A stretch of 64,000 nucleotides of DNA from Pararhodobacter sp. SW119 (lineage in GTDB: Bacteria > Pseudomonadota > Alphaproteobacteria > Rhodobacterales > Rhodobacteraceae), in assembly GCF_017811755.1 (NCBI RefSeq), contig NZ_JADDJF010000014.1, positions 27,873-91,872 on the forward strand. The letters are read 5' to 3'. The notes below the pieces were generated by a model that was not told the DNA's origin, did not search any database, and saw only the letters and a program-made list of their open reading frames with translations. Shown piece after piece: positions 50,048 to 58,620 of this stretch. Made by a program: the position numbers and the translations under genes. Every line of letters begins with the position of its first letter. The stretch's first letter is position 1.

Positions 50048-51520
50048 CTACTCCGTCCGGGCCACGTCATAGACCGTGTGCGGCAGGTCATAGCCCCAAC
50101 GCTTGAAGCGGTCGGCGAAATGCGACCGGATCCCGCAGCCGGTGAAATGGCCGATGATCGTGCCATCGGGTTCCAGCCCCGTGCGTTCGAACCGGAAGAC
50201 TTCCTGCATCGTAATGATCTCGCCCTCCATGCCAGTGATCTCGGTGATCGAGACCATGCGGCGCGATCCGTCCTGCAGGCGGCTGGCCTGCACGATCAGG
50301 TTGACGGCGCTGGCGATCTGGCTGCGCACCGCCTTCAGCGGCATCTCGATCCCCGCCATCGCCACCATGTTCTCGAGGCGCGAGATCCCGTCGCGGGCCG
50401 AGTTGGCGTGGATCGTCGTCATCGACCCGTCATGGCCGGTGTTCATCGCCTGCAGCATATCGATCACCTCCTCGCCACGGGTTTCGCCGACGATGATCCG
50501 GTCGGGTCGCATCCGCAGCGCGTTGCGCAGACAGTCGCGCTGGGTCACCGCACCCTTGCCTTCCACGTTGGGCGGGCGGCTTTCCATCCGGCCGACATGC
50601 ACCTGCTGCAACTGCAGTTCGGCAGTGTCTTCGATCGTCAGGATGCGCTCGGCGTTGTCGATGAAGGAGGAAAGCGCGTTCAGCGTAGTCGTCTTGCCCG
50701 ACCCGGTGCCGCCCGAAACGATCACGTTCAGGCGCGTCGCCACGGCCGCCTCCAGATACATCGCCATTTCTTCCGAGAACGCACCGAAGCGGATCAGGTC
50801 GTCGATCCCCAGCTTTTCCTTCTTGAACTTCCGGATCGACACCAGCGATCCATCGACCGCGACCGGCGGGATCATCGCGTTGAAACGCGACCCATCGACA
50901 AGCCGCGCATCGACATAGGGGTTCGATTCGTCGACCCGGCGCCCCACGGCCGAAACGATCTTGTCGATGATCCGCAGCAGGTGACGTTCGTCCTTGAAGG
51001 TGACGTCGGTCAACTCCAGCTTGCCGGAGCGCTCCACGAAGATGCGCTGCGGGCCGTTCACCAGGATGTCGTTGACCGTCTCGTCCTTCAGAAGCGGCTC
51101 CAACGGCCCTAACCCCTTGACCTCGAAGTAAAGGTCCTGGTTGAGTTGCAAACGTTCCTCGCTGGTCAGCACCACGTTCATCTCGGACAGGGCTTCGGCC
51201 GCAATGGAGGCGATCTCGGTGCGAAGTTCCGCCTCGCTGGCGCTGTCGACCACGGCCAGATTGAGGTTGTCGAGCAGTCGCGTGTGCAACTCCGACTTGA
51301 CCTCCAGCATGCGATGCCGGCGACGACGCTCCTTGTCATCGGCGACGGGGGCAGCAGGCTTCGCGGAGGCGCCGGAACGCCGCGGCGCCAGGGCGTTCTG
51401 CGCGGATTCGGCAACCGGAAGTTGGCGGTTGGTTGCGGCATTCTCGGACGACGGGGGCGATAGGGCGCGCGAAGCTTGCGGCGCCACATCGGGCTGGTCC
51501 TTGCGGAAGCGAGAGAACAT
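50048..51520 (-). CDS. cpaF: Type II/IV secretion ATPase CpaF (TadA)
   Basis: 490 residues from ATG 51520. A variable N-terminus (about 70 residues) is followed by the N-terminal domain and a core with Walker A SGGTGSGKTT (269-278), the Asp box TIEDTAELQLQQ, and a His box with GHDGSMTTIHANSARDG. This hexameric ATPase powers Flp pilus extension. The frame is open further upstream into the cpaE region, but that has no coding support. Confidence 0.95.
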   Translation of the reverse strand: MFSRFRKDQPDVAPQASRALSPPSSENAATNRQLPVAESAQNALAPRRSGASAKPAAPVADDKERRRRHRMLEVKSELHTRLLDNLNLAVVDSASEAELRTEIASIAAEALSEMNVVLTSEERLQLNQDLYFEVKGLGPLEPLLKDETVNDILVNGPQRIFVERSGKLELTDVTFKDERHLLRIIDKIVSAVGRRVDESNPYVDARLVDGSRFNAMIPPVAVDGSLVSIRKFKKEKLGIDDLIRFGAFSEEMAMYLEAAVATRLNVIVSGGTGSGKTTTLNALSSFIDNAERILTIEDTAELQLQQVHVGRMESRPPNVEGKGAVTQRDCLRNALRMRPDRIIVGETRGEEVIDMLQAMNTGHDGSMTTIHANSARDGISRLENMVAMAGIEMPLKAVRSQIASAVNLIVQASRLQDGSRRMVSITEITGMEGEIITMQEVFRFERTGLEPDGTIIGHFTGCGIRSHFADRFKRWGYDLPHTVYDVARTE

Positions 51521-51534
51521 GGATGGTGATCCAA

Positions 51535-52773
51535 TCAGGCTGCGGTGCGCGACTTGGTCTTGCGCACCTCGTCGAGGGTTTGGGCGAGTTTGCGGATTTC
51601 TTTCAGCAGCGGGTTCTTGGCCGCCACCTCGGCCAGTGGCATGCCGTGATCGTTGGCCTGGGTCACCTGCGTCGACCCGTCGGGCAACTGAAGCGCGAAA
51701 GCGATGTCGAGGCTCTCGGCCATGCGTTTGGCGCGCGACTTGCCGGACAGGTCGGTGAACCGCGGTGCCCGGTTGAGGACGTAGCGCAACTTGTCGACCG
51801 CCAGCCCCTCGGCCTTCAGCGCGCGGATCAGGCGCAACGCGTTCTGCGCCGACCGCATGTCCAACTCCATCAGCGCATAATAATGTTCGGACGCGTTCAG
51901 CACCGTTTCGGTCCACTGCACCACGGTTCCGGGCATGTCGATCACGACGAAATCGAAGTTCGCACGCGCCAGGCCGATGATGCGCTCGATATCGTCCGGC
52001 GTGATCAGATCCAGCGGCAGCATGTCCGACGCCGCGGTCAGCACCTGAAGCTTCTCGTTGAACCCCTGCAACGTGCTGAAGAAGAAGTCGCGGTCCATCA
52101 TCGCGGTGTTGGACAAAAGTTCGTAGACCTTTTCCGTCCGCGCAAGGTCCAGGTAGGTCGACACCGATCCCGTCTGTAGATCGAGGTCGATCAGGCAAAC
52201 ACGCGCCGGACCTGCCGGCGCCGCGCAGGCCAGTTCCCACGCAAGATTGACCGCGAATGTCGTCCCCCCTGCCCCACCCGCCAATGGCTGAACCGCCAGG
52301 ACCGTGCCATTACTGGCGTTCGCCGCACCATTGCGCGTCGCGATCTGCCCGGCGGGCGCACTCAGCGCCTCGAGGCGTTCGATGGCCTCGCGCAGCGATC
52401 CTTCGGGCAAGGGATAGGGCACGAAGTCGGCCGCACCGAGCCGCAGAAGCCGGTGCAGGACCATCGGCCCCAGTTCCTCGGCGATCACGATCACCTGAAC
52501 GTTCTGACGGCGCGCCCGCTCGATGATGGCGTGGACCTGCCCCATCTGCGGCTCGTCCTCGTCGTCAAGCGCGATGGCCAGGAATTCCAGCGTCTGCGCC
52601 TCGGGCTGATCGAAGTACTTGAGCGCGGTTTCGAAGGTCAGGTCGCCCCAGGCCTCGCCAAGGATCTTCTCCATGTCCTCGATCAGCAGATCGAAGGACT
52701 GCACGTCGCGCGACACGGTACAGGCGCGGATTGCGGTGGCGGGTCGCGGCTTCGCGGCGGTGCTCTGCATCAT
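51535..52773 (-). CDS. cpaE: Tad pilus localisation protein CpaE/TadZ
   Basis: 412 residues from ATG 52773, chosen because AGGA is five bases upstream. Residues about 15-140 form a receiver-like domain (LEFLAIALDDEDEPQ, RLLRLGAADFVPYPL), and the rest is a MinD/ParA-like ATPase. Its P-loop reads LAGGAGGTTFAVNLA (164-178), without the usual KGG..GKT lysines, the atypical form known for TadZ. The Asp in DLDLQTGSVSTYLDL is retained. It marks the pole and recruits the assembly machine. Confidence 0.9.
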   Translation of the reverse strand: MMQSTAAKPRPATAIRACTVSRDVQSFDLLIEDMEKILGEAWGDLTFETALKYFDQPEAQTLEFLAIALDDEDEPQMGQVHAIIERARRQNVQVIVIAEELGPMVLHRLLRLGAADFVPYPLPEGSLREAIERLEALSAPAGQIATRNGAANASNGTVLAVQPLAGGAGGTTFAVNLAWELACAAPAGPARVCLIDLDLQTGSVSTYLDLARTEKVYELLSNTAMMDRDFFFSTLQGFNEKLQVLTAASDMLPLDLITPDDIERIIGLARANFDFVVIDMPGTVVQWTETVLNASEHYYALMELDMRSAQNALRLIRALKAEGLAVDKLRYVLNRAPRFTDLSGKSRAKRMAESLDIAFALQLPDGSTQVTQANDHGMPLAEVAAKNPLLKEIRKLAQTLDEVRKTKSRTAA

Positions 52774-52958
52774 ACGTTCCTTCAGGTCCCTGCCCCGGCG
52801 GTGACCAACTTCCGCATGGGCATTGCGCCGCGGGCACCACTCAGCGCCCGACACGTCGCGGACATGCGGCCGATCATGCAGTCAGTTGCGCTAAGAAAAG
52901 GTAACTTTGATGGCGACGTTGATTGACCCGATCACGGAGGGGGGCCGCGAAACGACAC

Positions 52959-52985
52959 CGGCCGCGGCGTGGGACACCGCGGCCG
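52959..52985 (-). terminator. Hairpin between the OmpA-like gene and cpaE
   Basis: CGGCCGCGG (52959-52967) pairs perfectly with CCGCGGCCG (52977-52985) around a 9-base loop. On the minus strand it is followed by a modestly T-containing stretch (GTGTCGTTT). It lies 26 bases past the OmpA-like stop, so cpaC-ompA mRNA may partly end here. The 237-base gap before cpaE may hold another promoter. Confidence 0.55.
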
Positions 52986-53010
52986 AAGCAAGGATCGAAA
53001 CGGCAGTCGT

Positions 53011-53622
53011 TCAGTACGTGTTCGGACGCACCCAGGTCGCGCTCTCGACGAACTCGCGATAGACGATGCGGGCGTAGTTGCCATCCATCACGGTCGGATG
53101 GCGCCGCACGAAACCCGACACCTCGGTCACCGTCCGCCGATTGCGCCGCTCCGGTTCCGGCGTCGGAATCAGCGGGCGCGTCTGCCCATGCGACACCAGC
53201 GCCTCCAGCCGCGACCGGTTGACGCCGTTGCGAACCAGGAAATCGACGACCGCGCGCGCGCGACGCAGCCCCAGTTGGTGGTTGTAGCGCGCGCTTCCGA
53301 CCAGATCGGTGTGCCCGTAGACGCGGAAGGTCACCTCGGGGAACTGGCGGATCCATCTAGCCTGACGGGCAAGAACCGCCTGCGCCTCGGCATCCAGCAC
53401 CGCGCTGTCGAAAGCGAAGTTGACGGTCGACGGAACCTCGGCGGCGAACCGCTCTCCCAGCGCCTGCGCGAAGCTCAACTCTCCGGTCTGAATCCTGAGG
53501 TTGTGCGCCTGCGCCGCGCCATGCCCCGTCTGGTCGAGCTTTGCGCCGACCTCGTTTGTCACGCAGCCCGTCAGCGTCAGCCCGCCAAGGCCCAGCAGCA
53601 TCATCCGGCGTGAAATCTGCAT
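53011..53622 (-). CDS. OmpA-family lipoprotein of the Tad locus
   Basis: 203 residues from ATG 53622. The signal RRMMLLGLGGLTLTGC has a lipobox Cys. The OmpA-like domain has VNFAFDSAVLDAEAQAVLAR and the murein-binding YGHTDLVGSARYNHQLGLRRA. It occupies the slot of cpaD between secretin and cpaE, which is the usual Rhodobacteraceae arrangement, and probably ties the secretin to peptidoglycan. Confidence 0.9.
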   Translation of the reverse strand: MQISRRMMLLGLGGLTLTGCVTNEVGAKLDQTGHGAAQAHNLRIQTGELSFAQALGERFAAEVPSTVNFAFDSAVLDAEAQAVLARQARWIRQFPEVTFRVYGHTDLVGSARYNHQLGLRRARAVVDFLVRNGVNRSRLEALVSHGQTRPLIPTPEPERRNRRTVTEVSGFVRRHPTVMDGNYARIVYREFVESATWVRPNTY

Positions 53623-53635
53623 CCGACCTGCTCCG

Positions 53636-54988
53636 TCAGTCCATGATATAGCCATAGCCGCCGCGGAAATCCTGCCGCGCGACTTCGGAAGCGGGGCCGG
53701 TTCCCTCGACCCGGCCGCGCAAGAACAGATCGGCCTCGGTCGGCAACCGCACACGATCGGTCGGCATCACCAGCGCTTCGCCGCGCGTCGGCGTGACAAG
53801 ATGCGCGGTGACGAAGATCACCAACTCGCTCTGGTTGCGCCGGAAATCGGTGCTGCGGAACAGCGCGCCGATCACCGGCAACTGGCCCAGCCAGGGCACC
53901 TGACGGTTGTTGCCGAAGAAATCGTCCTGCAGCAGACCGGCGATCGCGAAGCTTTCGCCATCGCGCAACTCGACCGTGGTCGAGGTGCGCCGCGTCCGGA
54001 ACCCCGGGATCGAGAACCCCGCGCTCGCGACGCTGATCGTCGGATCGATGTCGCTCACCGAGGCGTTGAGCATCAGGTTGATCACGTTGCCGTCGAGGAC
54101 GCGGGGCGTGAAGACCAACTCGACCCCAAAAGGCCGATACTCGATCCCGATCCGCCCTTCCTCCCCCGGCACCGGGATCGGCAACTCGCCCCCGGCAAGA
54201 AACCGCGCCTCCTGCCCCGAAAGGGCGGTCAGGTTCGGTTCGGACAGCGTGCGGGCCAGGCCATTGGTCTCCAGCGCCTCGAGCAGCACCTGAAACTGCA
54301 GGCTTCCGACATTGAAGCGCGCGGTCAGCGTTCCCGTGCCCTCGACAACCGTGGCCCCGCGCGTGAGCGGCGCAAAGCCGTTTCCGACGGCAAGGCCCGC
54401 GCCCAGTTGCTGGGCAACATCCCGCTGCACTTCCGAAAAGCGTACCTTCAGCATCACCTGCTGCGTTCCGCCCACCGTCATCAGGTTCGACACCCGGTCA
54501 GGCGCGTAGCGTTCAGCCAGTTGCATCGCCGCCTCGAGCCGCCCGATCGACGAGACCGTGCCCGAAAGGACGACGCCGTCATTCGCGGTGCGGACCTCGA
54601 TGGGCTCGTTCGGCAGGATCTGGCGCAGACGCTCGCGAAACTCCGCGACATCGGGGGCCACGTGCACCTCGATATTCGCGATCAGTGCGCCGTCGACCCC
54701 CAGGACTGTCAGCGTCGTTCGACCCGGCGCCTTGCCGAGAACATAGATCGACCTGTCCGATAGCGTCGAGATGTCAGCGATGCCGGGGTTGGCGATCGAC
54801 AATTCGTTGAAGGCGACGTCGCTGTCGACAATCACCGCGCGGTTCATCGACACCCGGATGGTCTGCGTCGAGATCCCACTTGAAATATGCAGCGTCTCGG
54901 CCTGGGCGCTCCCGTAAACGCCAAGGCCCACGCCGGTTCCCAGCGTGAGCGCGGTCATGGCCGCTGCTATAGCCGTCTTGGCTTTCAT
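53636..54988 (-). CDS. cpaC: Tad secretin CpaC/RcpA
   Basis: 450 residues with a signal peptide ending near SAQA. N-terminal domain: SVNRA-type stretch SMNRAVIVDSDVAFNELSIA, then a BON-like fold GVVLSGTVSSIGRLEAAMQL. The secretin domain follows: RTLSEPNLTALSGQEARFLAGGELP, EYRPFGVELVFTPRVLDGN, and VPWLGQLPVIGALFRST near residue 375. It forms the outer-membrane pore of the Flp pilus. Confidence 0.95.
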   Translation of the reverse strand: MKAKTAIAAAMTALTLGTGVGLGVYGSAQAETLHISSGISTQTIRVSMNRAVIVDSDVAFNELSIANPGIADISTLSDRSIYVLGKAPGRTTLTVLGVDGALIANIEVHVAPDVAEFRERLRQILPNEPIEVRTANDGVVLSGTVSSIGRLEAAMQLAERYAPDRVSNLMTVGGTQQVMLKVRFSEVQRDVAQQLGAGLAVGNGFAPLTRGATVVEGTGTLTARFNVGSLQFQVLLEALETNGLARTLSEPNLTALSGQEARFLAGGELPIPVPGEEGRIGIEYRPFGVELVFTPRVLDGNVINLMLNASVSDIDPTISVASAGFSIPGFRTRRTSTTVELRDGESFAIAGLLQDDFFGNNRQVPWLGQLPVIGALFRSTDFRRNQSELVIFVTAHLVTPTRGEALVMPTDRVRLPTEADLFLRGRVEGTGPASEVARQDFRGGYGYIMD

Positions 54989-55126
54989 GCGATCCTGCCT
55001 CTGTGATCACGGCACTTGTACCGGGGTCTTGCGCCCCATTTTCACGATGATGCGAGAGCGCATCTTTGTTTTCAAGAATCAATTGCTTGCACGAAATTTT
55101 CAGTTCTTCGCTTAATCACGAAGGCA

Positions 55127-55162
55127 CTATATGATGATCTTTCTTGTGTTTCGCATCAACAT
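55127..55162 (-). CDS. Putative 11-residue leader peptide upstream of cpaC
   Basis: On the minus strand a perfect GGAGG lies eight bases before ATG 55162, and the frame runs MLMRNTRKIII then stops at 55127. It lies in an AT-rich 205-base gap between cpaB (stop 32 bases before) and cpaC (139 bases after). The ribosome site is stronger than that of most genes here. It may be a regulatory leader for cpaC translation, or chance. Confidence 0.4.
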   Translation of the reverse strand: MLMRNTRKIII

Positions 55163-55193
55163 ATGGTGCGCCTCCTGTTGCGAAAATACAACC

Positions 55194-56027
55194 TCAGTTT
55201 GTGCATGGGATTTCCGTTTCAACCACCTCACCGCCGCGGCGCGTGCGTACGGTGCATCTTTCGGTGACCGTTTGCGCCTGCGCCTCGATCCCCAGAAGCT
55301 GGCTGTGGTCGATCTGGAAGGTGGCGACACTGGTGCTGTCGTCCAGCCCGACGACCGACAGCGACAACCGCCCGGTCGCCTGCCCCTGGGCCAGCGTCGC
55401 GACCACCTCGGGGGCGGCCTCGATGGTCACGGTGCGCGGGGTTCCGGTGATATTGCGGTCCTGATCGGCGATGTCGTCCAGCGCAATGGTGCGCAACCCG
55501 CTGACGATCAGCCGCGTGACCTCGCCCTGATCGCCAGCCCGGCCGGTCCAGTAGACATCGACCAGATCCGACGGACGCAGATTTCCGGAAATGCCGCTGC
55601 CGGCATCGACGCGCATGGTGAAGGCGCGCATCCCCGGGGCAAGTTGCGCAGCAATGCCGGCGGGCTGCCCCGGCTCGCTGACCTTGACGGCCAGGATCGG
55701 CTCCATCGCTTCCATCGCGCGCAAGGCGATGCGCGGGCGCTGAGGATTGGGCAGCAATTCTTCGATCGCGACGAACGCACCCTCGGGGCGCGCGGTCTCG
55801 GGCCACGGTACACTGCGCACATCCTCGGCGCGGATCGGCTCGCCGTAGCGCAACGGCCGGGTGGCGACCAGCAATTCAACCGTCGGCATCGCTGGGCGCG
55901 CGTCCGATTGCGCGCGCGCGCTGGCCATCGCCTGTTCGGTCTGCGCAACATAGGTCTGCGCCATGTAGACACCGAAGCCGGCCAGACCGACACCGGCAGC
56001 GAGAACGGCTATTTGGGCAACGCGCAT
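55194..56027 (-). CDS. cpaB: Flp pilus assembly protein CpaB/RcpC
   Basis: 277 residues. An N-terminal membrane helix (AQIAVLAAGVGLAGFGVYMA) precedes an SAF domain (VELLVATRPLRYGEPIRAEDV), then GMRAFTMRVDAGSGISGNLRPSDLVDVYWTG, the CpaB hallmark. It binds the secretin or periplasm side of the machine. A terminator separates it from the flp pilin gene upstream. Confidence 0.93.
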   Translation of the reverse strand: MRVAQIAVLAAGVGLAGFGVYMAQTYVAQTEQAMASARAQSDARPAMPTVELLVATRPLRYGEPIRAEDVRSVPWPETARPEGAFVAIEELLPNPQRPRIALRAMEAMEPILAVKVSEPGQPAGIAAQLAPGMRAFTMRVDAGSGISGNLRPSDLVDVYWTGRAGDQGEVTRLIVSGLRTIALDDIADQDRNITGTPRTVTIEAAPEVVATLAQGQATGRLSLSVVGLDDSTSVATFQIDHSQLLGIEAQAQTVTERCTVRTRRGGEVVETEIPCTN

Positions 56028-56176
56028 TCCAGATGCCTCCTGTAAATCAAACCCAGCAAGTTGACGCCTCTATCAAACACCCCGTCCCTCAGTTCGAAGT
56101 GGTCGCCTGCATTGTCATCTCGACAGGTAAACGAGAGGTGCAGAAAAAGCGTTCATCGCTTGCGGCCTTGTGGACA

Positions 56177-56202
56177 AAGCCGCGCCGGTAAAGGCGCGGC
56201 TT
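56177..56202 (-). terminator. Terminator or attenuator between flp and cpaB
   Basis: AAGCCGCGCC and GGCGCGGCTT (56177-56186 and 56193-56202) form a perfect 10-bp stem with a 6-base loop. On the minus strand it ends in CTTTGTCC. It lies 54 bases past the pilin stop and likely lets pilin mRNA far outnumber the downstream assembly mRNA. Confidence 0.75.
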
Positions 56203-56255
56203 CGAGATCGCAGATCAATTTCTGGAGCCCGGCGAGTATCGGGCGGGTTTCCAGA

Positions 56256-56471
56256 TCAGTTGCCATCGTCACCCAGCGTTCCGAGCGTGACAACGGTCGC
56301 GGAGTTCAGAGAGGTTTGAATGCCGCTGCCAAGGCCGCGGACACCACCGCTGACCGCCGCGATCACGGCAATTCCCAGCCCGACGATGGCCGCCGTCAGC
56401 ACGACCCAGTCCACCGTCACCGCACCGGATTGGTCGTTGGAGAAGTTCTTGATCAGTTCAAACATTTTCAT
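56256..56471 (-). CDS. flp: Flp-family type IVb pilin
   Basis: 71 residues from ATG 56471 with GGAG seven bases upstream. A short leader (KMFELIKNFSNDQSG) leads to AVTVDWVVLTAAIVGLGIAV, the hydrophobic pilin helix with the Glu/Asp-type position at +5 taken by Asp. A Gly/Ser-rich tail follows. It is the major subunit of the Tad pilus. An AT-richer divergent region upstream holds its promoter. Confidence 0.92.
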   Translation of the reverse strand: MKMFELIKNFSNDQSGAVTVDWVVLTAAIVGLGIAVIAAVSGGVRGLGSGIQTSLNSATVVTLGTLGDDGN

Positions 56472-56762
56472 GGCTTCACTCCATAAGGTTCGCTTTTGCA
56501 TTTGCCGCGCATCGGGTACTCGAACGGGTCGGCCTCGACCCGAGCCCCTGCTTGGCCGGAAATCGTTATCGCGGTGGAGCGTGGCTGCAATGGGGCAATT
56601 CTGGGTCGAGTCGTGTCAAGGTGAATCGTGGGTTAATGGCGCCGTCCTGTGGCGCGAATGCACGCGAAGATTGCATATATTGGTGTCTTGCTACCCAAGG
56701 GTTGGCAGAACAACCGCCCACCCGTACCCTCTGGAAAAGCCTGAACACGAGGCACGGGGCAG

Positions 56763-57632
56763 TTGATCAGACACGGCATCTTGTTCGCGGGCGTACTCGC
56801 ATGCGCCGCCCTCCAGGCGCCGCGACCGCTTTCGGCCGAGGATTTCACCTTCCGGCGCATCGCCGTCGCTCCGCCGGGCAACGGGCCGCGCATCACCGTT
56901 CAGATCGACCCCGAGGAGCAGGCCCGCCGCCTCGCCCCGCGCCCGAAACTGCCGCAGGCCGCGCCCCTTGCCGCGGTCCCGCCGGACGGCCCGGCACTCT
57001 CGCCCGGCAGTCTGTCCTGGTACTGGGAGCGCGTGCCCTGGCAGCGCGCCGCCAGCGCCGGACGCTTCGACCTGGCGATCCGGGCGCTTGACACCGGGCC
57101 GGGCGGAACCGCCATCGGCCGGCCCCGAATGCAGCCGCTGCAGCGCATCGCCGAACTCCACGGCCGCGACATCCTGCGCGCCACGGTCGGCACCTCGGTC
57201 TCGCCGGCGCTGGTGCTGGCGGTCATCTCGGTCGAATCCGCGGGCCGGCAACGCGCGGTCAGCCATGCCGGCGCGCAGGGGCTGATGCAGCTCATCCCCG
57301 CGACCGCGCAGCGCTTCGGCGTCACCGACAGCTTCGATCCCGCGCAGAACATCCGCGGTGGCGTGGCCTACCTCGACTGGCTCATGCGCCATTTCGACCG
57401 TGACGTGGTGCTGGCGCTGGCCGGCTACAACGCCGGCGAGGGCGCGGTCGGCCGCGCCGGTGGCGTGCCCCCCTATGCCGAAACCCGCGATTACGTGCCC
57501 AAGGTCCTGGCCGCCTGGACCGTGGCGCGCGGCCTCTGCACCGAGCCGCCGCAACTGCCCAGCGACCCCTGCATCTTCCGCGTCGGCCAACTGCGCGCCG
57601 CCGATACCCGCGCCGGCACCACCGGCGGCTGA
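56763..57632 (+). CDS. Lytic transglycosylase (SLT family)
   Basis: 289 residues from TTG 56763; no better start was seen. A signal-like N-terminus (HGILFAGVLACAALQ) is followed by a linker and the SLT core: ALVLAVISVESAGRQRAVSH with the catalytic Glu, GAQGLMQLIPATAQRFGV, and ALAGYNAGEGAV. It cleaves murein glycan to 1,6-anhydro products. Its place beside the flp promoter suggests it could open the wall for the pilus secretin (inference). Confidence 0.9.
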   Translation: MIRHGILFAGVLACAALQAPRPLSAEDFTFRRIAVAPPGNGPRITVQIDPEEQARRLAPRPKLPQAAPLAAVPPDGPALSPGSLSWYWERVPWQRAASAGRFDLAIRALDTGPGGTAIGRPRMQPLQRIAELHGRDILRATVGTSVSPALVLAVISVESAGRQRAVSHAGAQGLMQLIPATAQRFGVTDSFDPAQNIRGGVAYLDWLMRHFDRDVVLALAGYNAGEGAVGRAGGVPPYAETRDYVPKVLAAWTVARGLCTEPPQLPSDPCIFRVGQLRAADTRAGTTGG

Positions 57633-57702
57633 CGCGCTCCCGCCCGCTGGCCCCCGTGCGATTCCGCTTTTCTCGCGCCCTCCGTCGGATTAGGTCTGCG
57701 GC

Positions 57703-58521
57703 ATGCGGATCCTCTTTCTCGGCGATGTCATGGGGCGGTCGGGGCGCAAGGCGGTGGCCGAGCGGCTGCCGGCCCTGCGCCGCGACTGGGGGCTCGATTT
57801 CGTCACCGTCAACGGCGAGAACGCGACCTCGGGCGCCGGCATCTCGCCCGACCATGTCAAGCTTCTGCTCGACGCCGGGGCCGATTGCATCACGCTGGGC
57901 GACCACGCCTTCGACCACAAGACCCTGATCCCCTTCATCGACAGCGAGCCGCGGCTGCTGCGCCCGCTCAACTTCTCGAAGGTCGCGCCCGGTCGCGGCT
58001 CCCGGTTGTTCGCCCTTGCCGACGGCCGTCGGGTGCTGGTCGCCCAGGTGCTGGGCCAGGTCTTCATGAAGCGGCCCTTCGACGACCCCTTCTCGGCGAT
58101 CGAGCCGGTGCTGCGCGCCCATCCCCTCGGCGGTCAGGCGACCGCCGTCCTCGTCGATGTGCATTGCGAGGCGACGAGCGAGAAGATGGCGCTGGGCCAC
58201 TGGTGCGACGGCCGCGCCAGCCTGATCATCGGCACGCACACGCATGTGCCGACCTCGGACACGATGATCCTGCCGGGCGGCGCCGCCTACCAGTCCGATG
58301 CCGGCATGTGCGGCGACTACGACAGCATCATCGGCATGCAGAAGGACGAACCGATGCGCCGCTTCGTCACCGGCATGCCCTCCAAGCGGTTCGAGCCGGC
58401 GCAGGGCGAGGCGACGCTTTCCGGCGTCTTCGTGCAGACCGACGACCGTACCGGACGCGCGGTGGCCGTCAGCGCGGTGCGCATCGGTGGACGCCTTGCC
58501 GCGGCGGGGCCCGCACCATGA
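57703..58521 (+). CDS. YmdB-family metallophosphoesterase
   Basis: 272 residues. FLGDVMGRSGRKA at the start, TVNGENATSGAGIS, LGDHAFDH, DVHCEATSEKMALGH and GTHTHVPTSD give the full di-metal set of the TIGR00282/YmdB family. In Bacillus it is a 2',3'-cyclic nucleotide phosphodiesterase. The same role is likely here but unproven. It sits 71 bases after the transglycosylase. Confidence 0.92.
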   Translation: MRILFLGDVMGRSGRKAVAERLPALRRDWGLDFVTVNGENATSGAGISPDHVKLLLDAGADCITLGDHAFDHKTLIPFIDSEPRLLRPLNFSKVAPGRGSRLFALADGRRVLVAQVLGQVFMKRPFDDPFSAIEPVLRAHPLGGQATAVLVDVHCEATSEKMALGHWCDGRASLIIGTHTHVPTSDTMILPGGAAYQSDAGMCGDYDSIIGMQKDEPMRRFVTGMPSKRFEPAQGEATLSGVFVQTDDRTGRAVAVSAVRIGGRLAAAGPAP

Positions 58522-58568
58522 GCCGGCGGGACAGCGCCCGCCGTGCCGGCCGGCCGCGCGGGGCCACC

Positions 58569-58613
58569 GGGGCAACAGGTGGCAGAGCAACAGGCGGCGG
58601 GGCGACAGGGGGT
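58569..58613 (+). repeat. Three 15-bp tandem repeats over the permease start region
   Basis: The units are GGGGCAACAGGTGGC, AGAGCAACAGGCGGC and GGGGCGACAGGGGGT, followed by GGGGCGC and then ATG 58621. They are G-rich and overlap the likely ribosome site. Copy-number change would move upstream sequence by 15 bases. Confidence 0.7.
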
Positions 58614-58620
58614 GGGGCGC

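Noticed and set aside
51521..52240. N-terminal extension of cpaF by 240 residues
   Set aside because: It lies entirely within cpaE on the same strand in another frame, and CpaF proteins begin near the chosen ATG.
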